This document shows, in pieces, positions 22,833-35,856 of a stretch of 64,000 nucleotides of DNA (position 1 is the stretch's first letter; every line of letters begins with the position of its first letter). A program made the translations under genes and the position numbers. The stretch is taken from contig NW_014575563.1 of the NCBI RefSeq assembly GCF_000708205.1, forward strand, positions 1,874,068-1,938,067, read 5' to 3'. The DNA comes from Mixia osmundae IAM 14324. Lineage: Eukaryota; Basidiomycota; Mixiomycetes; Mixiales; Mixiaceae. Under the pieces are notes generated by a model. It was not told the DNA's origin. It saw nothing but the letters and a program-made list of their open reading frames with translations, and made no database searches.

Positions 22833-24802
22833 ATGCCCGCTTCGACCGATACGGAGCTCATAGGGTCCGTCACGCGGTCATGTTGCTCATTGTGGAGCTA
22901 AGTATTCGAGACGGACGTAACAGAGCCATCGACTGCGGAACGACTTCGTCTCGCTTCTTCATCTTCGACAGCGTAGCCAATGTCGTCGCACAACGTAAGC
23001 CCGCCTGATCTTGCAGTGCTTCCCCATCTGAGAGGTGCCCCCGTGCAGACCAGCTCGAATTCGAACAGATCTTTCCCCATCCCGGTTGGATGGAAGAGCG
23101 AGCCGAAGACTTGCTCAGCTCGATCGAAACGTGTATTGTGGGCGCCTTGAAGCAGCTCGAAGAACGCGGCTACTCAAAGTCAAACATCAAAGGTATCGGC
23201 ATCACCAATCAGCGCGAGACTACCGTCGTCTGGTCAAAGATGACCGGCAAAGCGTTGCACCATGCCATCGCTTGGCCAGACACTCGCAATACCTCAACAG
23301 TCCGTAAGCTCGCTGCAAAGTCAGACAAGGGCGTCTCTGCCCTTCGCGAAAAGACCGGCTTGCCCATCTCAACTTATTTCGCCGGCGTCAAGTTGAGATG
23401 GCTGCTGGACAATGTAAAGGAAGTCAGAGAAGCTCACGATAGCGGTGATCTTATGTTCGGTACAGTGGACACTTGGCTTCTGTGGGCAAGCCTCTTCCCT
23501 GTCATGCTCTTCACCCATCTGAGCACAACCCGCGCAGAACTATACCGGCGGGCTCAAGGGTGGTCTGCATCTGACAGACGTCACCAATGCCTCCCGCACA
23601 ATGTTTATGGACTTGCGCAAGCTAGCTTGGGATGACTCACTTCTCGAATTCTTTGGCGTCAAGCGAGAGATCCTGCCCGAGATTGTATCGAATTCCGAAA
23701 TCTACGGCAAATTTACAAGCGGACCCTTGGAAGGAATGCCTATTGCTGGTATCGTGGGCGATCAGCAGGCTGCCCTCATTGGTAACAAGTGCCTCAGCAA
23801 AGGTGACGCGAAGAACACCTATGGTGAGCCAGCTCTTTCTGTCTGGCTTCTGCTGCTCACCATCCTCGCAGGCACCGGCTGCTTCCTCTTGTACAACACA
23901 GGCGATACCCCTGTCTTCTCCGAACATGGCTTGCTGTCCACAGTCAGTGATTTTATGGCTGGCCAAACGCACGCAAGCTTACTCAAAGATCAGCCGGCTT
24001 ACAAAGCTGGGCCAAATGCAAAGCCGGTCTACGCGCTCGAAGGGTCCATTGCAGTCGGCGGAAGCTCCGTCAAATGGTACTTCCCTCATTCCCCTCTCAG
24101 CGTGACTGTGCTTATAGCTTTGGCAGGGTGCGCGACAACTTGGGCCTCATCAAAGAATCGCAAGAGATTGGCGATTTGGCAGGCCAGGTCAAAGACACAG
24201 GCGGCGTTTACTTTGTTACCGGCCTCAGTGGACTCTTCGCGCCATAGTGTGTCGAGTGAGGAGTGTCATCGATGCCGCTGATGGAGTGCCGCAGTTGGGA
24301 TGACACCGCGACGGGCATGATCATCGGATTGACGGGGTACACCACAAAGTGCCATATTGCACGCGCGACTCTGGAGGCGACATGCTTCCAGACTAAAGCC
24401 ATTCTCGATGCGATGCTTAAGGACTCAAAACATCATATCGAGATTCTCAAAGTCGACGGCGGTATGACGAACAGCGATGTAGCGATGCAGCTCCAAGCTG
24501 ATATTCTCGGCATCGAGGTCGAACGATCCGAAATGCGAGAATCAACTGCACTCGGGTCTGCGCTCATGGCGGGATCTGCACTCGGACTGTTCGGCTGGGA
24601 TGTAAGCAAGCCAGAGACGCTGGCAAAAGTCAATACCCAAGGCAATCGTTTCTTCAAGCCAACGACGACAGAGCAAGATCGCAAGGACCGCTATGCAGGG
24701 TGGAACCGAGCCATCGAGAGGAGCAAAGGATGGAATGTCGATGCGAGCGAAAGGGAGGATGTTGGTGATCCGACTGATCCAAAGGTAGCAAAGGGCGGCT
24801 GA
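22833..24802 (+). CDS. GUT1: Glycerol kinase
   Basis: This enzyme phosphorylates glycerol to glycerol-3-phosphate. The first exon ([11 protein letters not shown]) joins across the intron at 22865-22923 to [15 protein letters not shown], the FGGY phosphate-binding signature. Next come [86 protein letters not shown] and [15 protein letters not shown], with [19 protein letters not shown] near the C-terminus. About eight exons are needed; an intron interrupts the YGTGCFLL segment. The end is the Lys/Asp-rich tail stopping at 24802. The uL29m gene converges with only 29 bp between stops. With HOG1 at 50.9 kb, this window holds both a glycerol-metabolism enzyme and the osmostress kinase, though not adjacently. 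Confidence 0.94.
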
Positions 24803-24831
24803 GCACACACATGCATCATAACAAGCGAATA

Positions 24832-25694
24832 CTATGCAGATGCCTCCATGAAGCTCGACTCCCGCGAGAGTGGTAATCGCTGGTTCGACTGAGCTTTGCG
24901 TGCCTCTACAGCGTCGGCCTTTTTCTGCTGCTCGGCGAGGTAGGCTTCGTAGCGGGCCAGCTTGAATTGGCGTTGCTCTTGCGCTCTCTGTACGGCCGCT
25001 TCGCCATACTTTTGCCTGACCCGTTCTTCGAATTGAGCGAGCTTCTGGTCGCGTTTGATGTCCTTTTGCGTCGCGATAGGAGAGCTGGCATTGAGCAAAG
25101 CCTGCGCTTCCATCAGAGCACGCCTGCGCTCGGCGAGCACGATCTTGACGCGGGAGAGAGACAGCTTGACTTGTCGACGCTTGTGTGGCAGTGTGGTCAT
25201 GGCTACCTGACTCGAGCCGTGCCGCCTGACTTCGATGTATTGCGTGTCGAGCAAGTTGCGCTCGATGCAGAGCACGTACCACAGCTCGTGGAGCTCGTCG
25301 AATGTCTTGCCTCTCAACTCGTTCGCTGTCCATGCACGACCTGGGAGCACGATGAGCTTCCATCGAGACTGAACAGGAACTCATCCGACTGACTTCCTTC
25401 GCCGTTTTCTCCCATGATGTCGTCCTCGATAGGTTGACGGTCCCTGAAGAACTTCCAGAGAGGGTGATCGGCATGTTCTGCAGATGCTTCGACAGTCTCA
25501 CGATCGACAGCAGCCGTCTTGAACCTGGGAATGCCGTAGCGTGTCTCGTCTCGCTTTGGTCTGCCGCGAGGATCGATGCGAGGCGGTGAAGCAGGGCCTG
25601 AAGCAACGATGCTGCTCGTTGAGAAGCAGCGGCACTTGCTCACCGCTTGCCCATTCCGCACAAGTAGACCTGCCTCCCTGCGAGCGGCCATCAT
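24832..25694 (-). CDS. MRPL4: Mitochondrial ribosomal protein uL29m (MRPL4/MRPL47)
   Basis: A large-subunit mitoribosomal protein near the polypeptide exit. The N-terminus is a presequence (MMAARREAGLLVRNG ... CRCFSTSS). Then come HPLWKFFRDRQPIEDD and, across a 53-bp intron (GTCAGT...CCCAG), SRAWTANELRGKTFDELHEL and WYVLCIERNLLDTQ, the family signature. Two exons total 269 aa, frame consistent. The C-terminal half is a long charged helix rich in Arg, Lys and Gln. The start lies 144 bp from the divergent SGF29 gene. Confidence 0.9.
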
Positions 25695-25838
25695 CTCCCT
25701 GCGGTCCGCTCAATTTCCGCCAACAAGCAGACTCCCTGCCACTCGCGGTTCTCTCCGCAGAATCGCGATCGCTCTCTTCGCCACGTTAACGGCCTGGCGC
25801 GCAGCTGCGTCGCTCTTTTGCTCGCGCCGACCACACTG

Positions 25839-27075
25839 ATGCGCCGCGCGGCTAGTCCCAACCTCACCGCACCAGGCCGTGACTCACAGGGTGAGTCGGG
25901 CAATCTGACGTGAGTTGCCTCTGATGGTTGCTGCATTTAGAGCGCGACCTTTGGCAAAAGACAAGGAAACGTCTGAAGCAAGTCCAGACATCGACTGCAC
26001 TGAGCAACGAGAACTTCAAGGAGATCACCACACTCCAAACCGCGCTACAATCGGGAACGACTGTCGAACCAAATTTGCGAACAAGACTTGGCAAAGCTGC
26101 CGAGGCTGCAACTCGTTACAGTGAAGAGGCTCTTTCGTGCGTACACCCCCGAGAATGTCTCCTACGAGGCTGAGTCTCGTGCGAGTCAAGCGCCGTCAAG
26201 GATGCGCAAGAAGCGCTGTCAATTTTGATCGCCCTGCGCGAGCCAGAACCGCTTGGCGCAAACGATGCGCGTAAGAAACGCCGCCTTGACACTGCTTCGC
26301 CAGCACCAACTGAGCGAGAGCCGCCACTGGTGCCATTCGTACCCCGCGTGACGACACTGACCACATCAGCCAAGGGATCACCCTTGCCAGGCTCGCCTGC
26401 ACCCATGTCTGCAATCAACGCATCGTCCAATGTCAAACCTGTTCAGACGAGCAAACCGAGCACGTCGACCGTCACCATCGGCTCATCTCATACACAGTAT
26501 ACCGTTCAGCTTCCTCTGTTGCCAGGCAGACCGGTCGCATTCAAACAGCCTAAGAATAGATCGGGCGGCAAGGACAGCGCCAGCCCGGGCGAGAAAGAGG
26601 ACTACATTCTTACCAGAGTGATGCGAAATCTCAACGGCGACAAGAATCGCTACGAGGTACAGGATGCAGACGACACGCCTGGTCAGATACCCGCGTAAGC
26701 TTACGCAGCTCTACATCTTCAGACACTGCTGAGCTTCACAAATGACCCAGAACTTTCAATACCACACTCAAGCACATTGTCGTACTCGCCGACCCGCCGA
26801 TCCAGGATTATCCGATCGGCTCGACCGTGCTCGCTCTATATCCCGACACGACATCCTTCTATAAGGCACGCGTACGGTCAAATCCCCGTGCACAGATTGC
26901 AAAGCAAAAGGTAAGCCGCCAATCTTGACGATCATGCATCTCCTCACACGCAAAGCAGCCGGGCTCACGAGCACTGTACAAGCTTACATTCGAGGACGAC
27001 GGTGATCAAATTCTAGATGTCAGCCCTCACATGGTCATCGAATGGCCCCCTCCTGTCATTAGTAAGCCTTCATAG
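25839..27075 (+). CDS. SGF29: SAGA complex subunit Sgf29
   Basis: Sgf29 reads H3K4me2/3 for the SAGA histone acetyltransferase complex. Exon 1 (MRRAASPNLTAPGRDSQ) joins to ERDLWQKTRKRLKQVQTS, an N-terminal coiled coil. A basic, Pro/Ser-rich linker is followed by KEDYILTRVMRNLNGDKNRYEVQDADD. After an intron comes ATFNTTLKHIVVLADPP, then the second Tudor-like unit STVLALYPDTTSFYKARV and YKLTFEDDGDQ, ending EWPPPVISKPS. These are the two tandem Tudor repeats of the SGF29 C-terminal domain, including the aromatic-cage Tyr/Phe region. About six exons. The stop lies 81 bp before the convergent TBC gene's stop. Confidence 0.9.
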
Positions 27076-27156
27076 CGAGGCGAGGAAGCGGAGAGCATTG
27101 TCGAAAAGCAAAGGACTTTGCATGTTGTTGCAAGCAACAGTGTAATACTAATAGTA

Positions 27157-30100
27157 TCACACGCCTGTCTGTTTGAGGCCCGTTTCTTGTTCGAGCTCAT
27201 CGACATGCTTCTGTCGCAGGGCGGCAATGTCTTTGCTCTTCACGGTGTATCTCAAATCTTCGTAAGCCACGCGGAGAAGCTTATCGACTTGATACATGTG
27301 CGTCGTGATTGACCGGAGCGTCATATAGAAGCTTGCTGCGTCTGCGACGGCCAGCAGCTCTCCTTCGTGCATTTGCAGGATGGCGATCGTTATCCTGAAG
27401 AGCGCTACGTCGCCAGTCACGAAGAAGCAGTCCCATACGCGCAGAAGCGTCTGAATGGGTAGACTGTCTGTGAACAGCGACAGAAACCAGCCAAAACTGA
27501 CAGCCGGTAGGGTCACGCCAAGCTCGTCAAAGTGCGCCGATAGCTTGGGCAGGACGGTCTTGACGAGATCTTGCAACACTCGCTGATCTGCTTGCGAGAC
27601 AAGCAGGCTGGAAGTGTACCATTCACCAGGCAATATGCGCTGAGGGGCTAGCTCAGACCATTATGCCTGCAGAAAGAGCAAGGAACGCACCTCGATGATG
27701 CAGCAGAAGATCCAAAATGCATCCTCTTCTGATGTGTAGATCAAGAGCAGGACTGCTGCCAGCATGTTCATGCCCTGCGGACGCTGATCAGTAAGGCCAT
27801 CAACGGCGGCGCAGACCACCCTTTACCTGACAATAGCCAACTTCTGGGTTGCGCCAGCTGTACGCGACGAGCAAGCGACGCAGCTTCGAGATTCCCGGTC
27901 CATTGCCGCCAAAGAAGACATTCGTGGGTAGTGTACGATGACAGTCCATATCTATCTGGGAAAGGCATTGACTGTGTATGCCTTCATGACTGCTGAGCAT
28001 CTCGGTATAGTAGCCTGGCTCCCTGATTTCGGTCGAACCTGAGCATTCAGCCCAGATCTTGGGACGCAAAGCATTCGGTACGCCCGAACGAACGAGCTTC
28101 TTGAACTCCTTCCAATCCTCGCGGCCAGCTTTGCTGCCCATCCGAGCCACGCCCACGAGATCCTCTGTCCAGTCGAGCTCGTCTGACCCGCTGGCCTGTG
28201 TTGCCAAAGAGCTGACTTCGGCTATTACTGTACGTGAGGGGCGAGCGGGAGCTGTGCTCGCTTCCGACGAGGCTTTGACTAGCTTTGCTCTGCGCCTGAC
28301 GATAAACTTGTCCCAAACTTCTTGCTGCGCCTTCTCACGCGCTTCTGTCATCTGACCGAGCTGGGCAAGCAAACGTTTCGTGCTCTCGCCGCCTGTAGCC
28401 GTTGCAGGCACGTCCATGATGACGCTAGCGTCTTTCGAGCCATCCTTCTGACGCTTTCGAAGCTCTTGTAAATACTTCAGACCGCTTGCCTGATCGTGCG
28501 AGAATCCATAGCGATCAATGAGACGGTCACCGTCTGCCTTAGGCAAACTGGATGCGATACTGCTCGATGCTGGGGGAACGGCTCCATCAGGCGCGATCGT
28601 TCCGAGCTCCATGGCAAGTCCTGAGCTTGAGACCGCTGCTGTCGCTGTGGAGACTGATGGGGTAGCTAGATTGAAGACTGAGTTGCTGCGTCCAATGGTG
28701 GGTAGCGTTATGTTGGGCTCGACCGGCGCGCCTGACGCGCGAGAGTTTGAGCGGCCCAAAGCCCGACTGAGAGTGGTCGCAGCAGAAGAGACAATTCCCT
28801 TTGGCTCACTGATAGCCAGTGAACGAATGCTCGTGGGCTGCGACGAGACATGAGACTCGCTGACGCTGCTGATGGCGAAAGCTTCCACCGAGTCTTCGCC
28901 GTTGGCGCTGGCTGCATCGCTGAGCGTCCTTGGCGAATTAGCTCTGCCGTTTGTTCCTGCTCTATCGTCTACAGACAAAGCGGAGCCTGATTGGATGCGC
29001 TGCGCTGTCGCGACGGCAGGCGTGGTCGCTGAAAGAGCATCGTTTGGCTTGCGAGACAAGAGTGCATCAACCGCGGCGGATGCCACGCGAGCCTCTTCGT
29101 TGCCTGATCGCGAAGATGCACGAGACATGGCTGAGGATCTTTCTACTTCAGGCGAGAGAGTGCGAGCTACAGGATCGGATACTGGTGCGCCTACTTCGCT
29201 CTGCTCCTCATCGTCGCTGCTGTCGTCATCATAGACATTGGGGACCTCGTCTGAGCGCGTGCCACGCCAGTGACGCCAAGACCAAGCGCTAGACTTTGAC
29301 TTGGGTCGCGAGCCGTCTGCCATCGGCTTGCTCGGTGTCGAAGCTGACGTAGCTATTTTGACCGGTGGCCCAGTCCCAGAACTGATCGAGTTTGCCCTTG
29401 AGCGAGGCTGAAGATCAGACGCGTCCTCTACGACTGCGTTGCTCGTAGTGGACTTGAGCCCGCTGCTTGGCGCTGATGCTGGTACTATTGGCGTTCTTAC
29501 GCCACCAAACAATCTTGCTGAGAGTGAAGAGTGACGTGAGGCGCGAGTCTGCGCCTTGGGTGAAGCGAGATGCTCGCTCTCTGCGTTGATGGAATATGTC
29601 GATACAGAATCCGAGTCGAGTCGTAGGCCATCGTCAGACATGGCTTCGTGCAATGTCGCGTCGAGAGAAGTCTGCGTGCGTGTCAGTACATGACGGACTG
29701 GCGACGGTAACATGCTCACGGTCTTATCATGTGTCAGGCCATCTGATCGCAGCGAGATGCTGGAGAGCGTCCAGCGATCTTGTGGCCTCTGCTGATATGA
29801 TGCCGCACCGTCTGCTGCAGCCCGCAGGAGGGCGCGTTCTGCTCGCGAGCGTTCGCGTGCTGCCGCGCTAGTGCCCAGCAGGGGTAGCCACTCATCTGAA
29901 AGCGCTTGGAGTGCGGCGAGCTGTGCCTTGACTTCGGCTTTCTGCTCTAATATTCTAGACATTTCATGTGACATTGCCTGCAGTATGGCGGCGGCGCACG
30001 AGGCTGCGATGACTCGCGAGCTGGACGCTTCCGCTGTCGGAGCCATCGAGCTTTCGCTAGAGTGCTCGCTGCTGAAACTGCCTCTTGCAGCTCGTCGTGA

Positions 30101-30556
30101 TAGCTTGCTGCTCGAGCGAGCCTGGATCGCATCGTTCAAGTCACTCGATAGCATTTCCAGTCTGCTCTCGAGCTCGGCCAGCGAGAGCAGGTGAGGCTCT
30201 CTAGCGAGTGAGAGCTGCCAAGGTACGCGAGCTCCATTGCTGATCTGCTCAGGCGCTGAGCTCGCAGGTGCTGCTCTCAAGGGACTATCTTCAGCGAGCT
30301 GTATGCTTGCTTTGATAGGCGTGCTGCTCGCTTTGAGCGTGCCAGACCGCAGGGTTGCATGTGATTCGAGCTCTGGGCGAGATCTGCCAATCGTCGCAGG
30401 CTCTGGAGGTGTGACAGCTGCTTCAGGCGCCGGCGAGCTCGTGGACCGAGCAAAATAATCATCCGAGACGGGCGCATTGCTCGGCAGCAAAGGCGAGAGC
30501 GGATGCGTCTGGTCAAGCTCAACAGCCCTGAGCGTGCTGCCCTGTGTAGAGCTCAT
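27157..30556 (-). CDS. TBC-domain Rab GTPase-activating protein
   Basis: A GAP for Rab/Ypt GTPases with a very long (about 700 aa) Ser/Ala-rich, probably disordered N-terminus starting MSSTQGSTLRAVELDQTHPL. The C-terminal TBC domain begins VRSGVPNALRPKIWAECSG. Its Arg finger lies in IDMDCHRTLP (IxxDxxR) and its Gln finger in VGYCQG, the latter split by an intron. Then follow MNMLAAVLLLIYTSEEDAFW, RILPGEWYTSS and VSFGWFLSLFTDSLP with LLRVWDCFF. Both catalytic residues are present, so it should be active. Three coding exons are seen; the last ends at 27157. The specific Rab partner cannot be told from sequence. It is tandem with ERG24, 111 bp downstream of it. Confidence 0.88.
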
Positions 30557-30667
30557 CTTGTCGGACTATGCACTCATCTTTCGGCAATCGTCCACGAGGG
30601 CAGACGCGTGTGAGCAGCAGTCGCGATGGCGACGATCCCTTTCTTTTTTACAATTGGCAAGACATGT

Positions 30668-32359
30668 TCAGTATACACCCGGCAAGATCCTGCTTGGAAC
30701 GAGCTTGACGTATCTGTCCCAGTCAGCACCGTACCTGTGCATGGTTCAGCTGCTGGCTACTGCTCGTCCTGCGACACGGGCTCACTTTTTCGCGCAAGCA
30801 TGATCGTCGCGCATCTGTCGATGGACGAGTAGGATCAGGAAGTAAACAGGGTAGAAGTATGTGAGCGGGGTATCGAATCCGGTTGGAAGGCACCAGCTGA
30901 CGGCCATGATGAGGTCGCCCAAATAGTTGGGATGCCGGCATAGACCCCACCATCCGCTCGTGAGCAATGCTGTACCTCGCTTTGTCTTCATACTTGTCAG
31001 ATCTGTATAGCCGACGAACTCAACAATCAGGACATGTGAATGAGAATAGCCTACTCTTTGGATTCTTGCCGTTTCGGAAATCATTCTTTTCGCCGTTCGA
31101 GTCTCTGAAGATCCAATAGCCAAGGAAGTTGACAGCCAGCACACCGGCAGTGCCGAGGTAGCCCAGATCTTTAGGGAATGCAGCCAGGTACTTTGCTTGC
31201 AGGCCGTACGTGAAAGGCACCCAGGTCAGATCACCGACGCTGAGCATGAAGCCAAATCCGTCTGTGGTGATGTCCATCTGGGTCAGGATGGCCGCCTGTA
31301 GGACACGTGAGCTCGAGGCCTGCTGGGTTTGAGGAATGCTCACTTCATTGTAGAGCGCGTCAAAGACATAGACAGCGTGGAAAAGGACGACGAGGACCAT
31401 GCTGTCGGTGACACGTCCGATGTCGGCATATTGCTTTGCAGCGAGCGCAAGATCGAGCAGTAGCCAGAGGATGAGACCTGGCCGGATCTCGTTGAATGTT
31501 TTGATATCGAAGCTGCCGATGCGCGGGTTGAGAGCCCGTCCGATGAACCACTGCGCGAGTGTCAGTTCTGCTCGCGTGCACGTGAACGAGCGCCGACATC
31601 GTAGAGAGCATTGCCCGTGTTGCCGCCCTCGGCGCACATGGTGTCCTCACGGAACGATTGGAAATGAACAAAGAAGGCCTGCAGAGGAATGTCAGCTTGT
31701 ATTTGCTTTGATCGACGCGTCGACTGACTTGTGCGACCGACATGACCAGACTGGCAGTCACGAGACCTTGCCAGTGATCGTAGACGAAGAGCATACTGTC
31801 TGCACCCAAGACAGCTACTGCGCCTGCCCAGAGAGCAATGCTAGCAAGCAAAGTCACGAATGCTGCAGCCTGTCGATGAGCCAACAGAACACACGCGTCG
31901 GGATGAGAGAGCCGCACCATTCTGCTTGTAGGTGAGCTTTGTACCGTCCCTGAGTGCTCCCCCGTCTATCCACTTGCCCGGTAGGAGGTACCATGCCAAT
32001 ACGACCCAGGCATACCAGCCCAAATAGACATAGGCGGCTTGTGTATCCCACAAGCCGAGCCAATAGCTCGATGTTTGCATGGCTTGCCATCCCTGAGAAA
32101 AGTACCGATCGAGAGGCATTGGCGGGCATCCCGAAGCTGTACAGCTGTTGCCTAGCCAGTAAGAGAAGAAAGGCACTGCCGTCGTCACGCCCAAAGCGCC
32201 AATGGGTCCGCCAAACTCGTAATGGAGCGATCTCGGCGCGGCTTCATACTTTGCCCTGCCGATCTTCTCTGGATCTTCAGTCGGCTCGATCAGCTTCCTG
32301 TCTTCGCCAGCTGCGACTGCGCCGATCCCCTTGATGCTTCGAGACCGTGTGAGGACCAT
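30668..32359 (-). CDS. ERG24: Delta(14)-sterol reductase
   Basis: An ER enzyme of ergosterol synthesis that reduces the C14=C15 bond; it shares the fold of lamin B receptor. The N-terminus MVLTRSRSIKGIGAVAAG leads to YEFGGPIGALGVTTAVPF. Signatures follow: GRALNPRIGSFDIKTFNEIRPGL, LYNEVSI, MDITTDGFGFML with GDLTWVPFTYGLQA, LGYWIFRDSNGEKNDFR, and the NADPH/sterol motif LLTSGWWGLCRHPNYLGDL. The last exon gives YGADWDRYVKLVPSRILPGVY, ending at 30668. Multiple membrane segments are visible. About seven exons. The start lies 110 bp from the divergent L1-domain gene. Confidence 0.94.
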
Positions 32360-32469
32360 GTTGGGAGGGTCTCACACGCCAGTCACTTGCGCTGATGTCG
32401 TTCGACGTTCGACGACGCGCTCGGTTTAAGATTTGATTTTTCTGCGCAACAGCAAAGGCTCAAGCAAAG

Positions 32470-33635
32470 ATGGGTCGTACCAACAAAGACCGCAACCAGA
32501 AGCTGTTCACACCAGCAAAGCTAGTCCCCCTACCACCTGTCAACCCTCCCGCGCTGTCAGAGCTTCCCATCGATCAGGAACAATGCCGCAAAGCGCTCGA
32601 CGCTCTTTTGGCTTTCCACGCTCGAAAACGTCAATCTGGCGGGTCCAGTGACCTTCTCGAGACGGAAGAGATACTCAGTCTCGTCATAAGTCTCAAGAAG
32701 ATGTACGTCTGTCTTGCTGAGACCGTTGCGCTGAGACTGAGACGAAGTACAGGACGCCGAGAGATCGTCATATGCCCGTCAGGATACCCCTTGCTGCCCC
32801 TCTCCTCGATCCTCGCCAGTCGCCGGTATGTCTGCTCGTGAAAGATCCTCAGAGAGAGTACAAGGATATGCTGGAGGAGAAGAACATCACCTTTATCTCT
32901 CGTGTCGTCGGCGTCGAAAAGCTCAAAGGAAAAGTAAGCTGCACGGCATACTGCAAGGTATCACATGGACTGATGCCTCGACAGTTCAAACCCTTTGAGG
33001 CGAGGAGGCAGCTCATGCGAGAGTACGATCTCTTCTTGGCGGACGACCGCATTGTGCCTATGTTGCCGAAATTGCTAGGCCGCAATTGGCTAGAGGCAAA
33101 GAAGCAACCCATCCCCGTCACGCTTTCGCGGACTCAGCTCAAGGCGGAGCTCGAAAGAGCGCTCTCCTCCACTTATCTCTATCTCAACCGGGGCAACTGC
33201 TTGAGTGTCAAAGTCGGTGGCATACAGACACATACGCCCGATCAGCTCTTTGCCAACATTCTCGCCATCGTGCCCCATCTCGCCGTCAGACTGCCCGAGG
33301 GAGGATGGGATAACATCCAAGCTCTGCATCTCAAGACGACGACGAGCGCCAGTCTGCCAATCTGGACCAGCAGTCTGGCAGATGACGAAACCTCGACGAG
33401 TAGATTCGGCGGGGCAGCCTTGCCTGGGCCGCCCAAGCCACTCAAAGGCAAAGCGCTGGTCGCCGAAAAGGTCGCAGCGGCTGTAGCGAAACGAAGGGCA
33501 GAGGCGAAAGCGGCAACCGATGCTGCTTCTCCCGTCGCGGCAGCAAAAGCAGCCAAGAAAGCGTCAAAGGCTAAATCCAGCATCTCTGCCAACGCGGGCG
33601 AGATCAAGAAGACGGGCAAGCGCGTCAAGGCCTAA
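32470..33635 (+). CDS. Ribosomal L1-domain nucleolar protein (Utp30/Cic1/RSL1D1-like)
   Basis: A protein with the ribosomal L1 fold acting in pre-ribosome assembly in the nucleolus. It begins MGRTNKDRNQKLFTPAKLVP, has a helical segment IDQEQCRKALDALLAFH, and after an intron (SLKKM joined to TPRDRHMPVRIPL) shows the L1 core. That core includes VCLLVKDPQREYKDM, REYDLFLADDRIVPMLPKLLG and a pocket ending GGWDNIQALHLKTTTSASLP. The C-terminus is a Lys/Ala-rich basic tail (KAAKKASKAKSS). It could be the Utp30 or the Cic1 orthologue; I cannot separate them by eye. Three to four exons. Confidence 0.85.
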
Positions 33636-33664
33636 CGTATAGATGCCTGTTGTGGCTTGTAGAT

Positions 33665-35856
33665 TCATGTTGCATTGTCAAACACTGCTCGCTTGAGGAA
33701 GAACTCGGTCGAGGCGCGGAAGCCAGCTAGATCGGCTTCTGGTTTATCGAGGGGATGCGAGTTGTCTGGGAAGACCAGCATCTCGACTTCACTGCCCCGT
33801 CCCTTGAGCGCATGATACCATGCCCGACCTTGATCTGGCGGCACACGCCGGTCTATCTCGCCGATGAGCAGTAAGGTCGGCGGCGTTTTCGTTGTTGGGG
33901 TAAGATGGGCAGATGGCGATGCTTTACGCATCTTCTTATGCAGCTCGTCAGAAACGAAATTCCTAGGTTTGTCCATGTCATAGTCTAAATCTAGCTCGCC
34001 AATGCACCATTCCGGAATGTCGGTATTGCCGAACATGCTCGGCAAATCAGTCACTGGATTCCTGACAACGACGGCATCGAATTCGGAGCTGTATCGCGCT
34101 GATAGGTGACAAGAGATGAACCCTCCGTGAGATCCCCCGGTGAGGAAGCGAGTTCCTCTTGCGCTCGGTAGCTCGCCAGACTTGATCAGCGCACGTTGCA
34201 CCTCCATGACGGAACTGACGTCTAACTCGCCTAGCTCTTTCGTGAGATCGACGATGCTGTCTTGGCCAAATCCCAGCGAGCCTGGATAGTTGACGGCAAC
34301 GATGGTGAAACCGGCCTGCACGAGAGCAGCATAGGATGCAACAAAGTCGGTCGTGATCGTTCCGTGCGGTCCACCGTGGGGAGTCACGATAGCTGGATTC
34401 GAATGACCTTGCGGTGGACGAAGGATGATCGCTTCACAATCTGAGCGATCAGTCAAGGTCTTGACGGCTGCTCGTAAGCCTTCAAAACCGTCTGCGCGGC
34501 AATCAGAGATTGAGCTAGAACTGTGGCGACCGGCTTACATGGCAGCGTAGATCGCGAGCTCTGCAGCGCGGTGAATTTCGTGCCGTCGTACAGGTAGAGC
34601 CTCGGTAGGTCTGCCGGGCTGCTGACCGAGCATAGCGCAGATTGACCACCGTCGGTCGCAAGAACAGACCAGCTACACAGCTCTGGTCCGTCGCTTGGCA
34701 GGCACTGAATGCTACCAGTCTGTACATCGACAGCGACGACGATCTTGCGGCTACGAGATATCGTATTGAGGATAACATGCAGCTTGCCCTTCAGTCTGAT
34801 GAACGGCTGAAGTGGTAGCTGATCGGCATAGATGCCAGCAAAAACAGGCGGCTCGGCTCTTGCAGGGGGTGGGGCTACCTCTGGGACGACTGGCTTGCTC
34901 TTGCCATGCTGCCAGAGCTGACAGCAGCCGTTGTGCGGTCCGCTGAGTCGATTGGAGAGGTACAGCAACCCTGCCTCAGGATGATACCGCGGACTTCGAC
35001 AAGACATCGAAGGATCGCTGATCCGGGTCGGCTTGAGCGAAGTCTCGTCAACAGACAGCTTGATGTGATAGATGCCGGCAGGTCTGTTTGTACAGTAGAC
35101 GAGGCCGAGCTGACGCCCGTCCGGCAACCGGTCGAAGCCTGTGCCGTAAAGGTCAAGAGCGTCGCTGGACGAATCCGTCTTGAAGATCCAATGCCCGAAA
35201 TGTCTGACTGAATTGCGAGAGTCTAGAGTAACTTCTTTGCAATCTAGCTGGCGCGATGCCAAGTCATATGTTACGAGAAAGAGTAGAGGATGTCTCTTGC
35301 CATCGAATTGCTCGCCGAAAGTTGGATCGTAAGCATATGACGATGGTTCTCGGGACGTCTCATGCTCAAACGTTGGCTCTGGCTTCTCGGCAATGTACAC
35401 GAAAGCGACTTTGTGCTGGGAGAAATGCCAGCTTGCCGTTCCGAGCGTGCCACCGGGTGCGTACATATCGCCATGCAACTTCGTCGTATCGCATTCACCG
35501 AGGAAGTCAGAGTCTCGCCATAGCTCAATCGTTCTGCTCGTCTTGGCTTTGCTGCCTGCTGCCGCTTTACGCCCAAAGAGCTGGTAAAGCTCATCTTTCG
35601 AGTATTGCAGTGAACGAAAGACGACATCCTCGCCTGACATGCATGGTCGGCCCGTCACGATGTGACCATTGTGCAGCGATATGTCTTGTGAGAGCTTTTG
35701 GCGTTTGAGCGAGAGATGGGATCGTTGGGAGAGCTCCAGGTGTGTCGTCACAGTCCCGGAAGAATGAGCGTGAAGAATTGCGGCGTCGACGGTAGGTATG
35801 CTCGTGAGAGCCTTGTACGTCTCGATGGCTTTGTCGAGCCGCGGATTGTTCGTCAT
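33665..35856 (-). CDS. Acylaminoacyl-peptidase (S9C serine peptidase)
   Basis: This enzyme removes N-acylated amino acids from blocked peptides. The N-terminal half is a beta-propeller (for example ELWRDSDFLGECDTTKLHGD). The C-terminal alpha/beta hydrolase has a nucleophile elbow GGSHGGF, an Asp in LLIGEIDRRVP and a His in FPDNSHPLD, so the catalytic triad is complete. The frame change near 34500 is not a mutation: a 50-bp intron (GTAAGC...GCAG) joins STLPY to GFEGLRAAVKTL. I chose Met 35856 (MTNNPRLDKAIETYKAL). An in-frame Met at 35967 adds 37 basic, Arg/Ser-rich residues resembling a mitochondrial presequence. Confidence 0.9.

Noticed and set aside
24542-25606. 354-codon reverse open frame
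   Set aside because: It overlaps the uL29m gene in another frame and runs antisense to the end of glycerol kinase; no recognisable domain.
34450-34560. Apparent frameshift in acylaminoacyl-peptidase
   Set aside because: A 50-bp GT-AG intron joins the two frames exactly, so the gene is intact.
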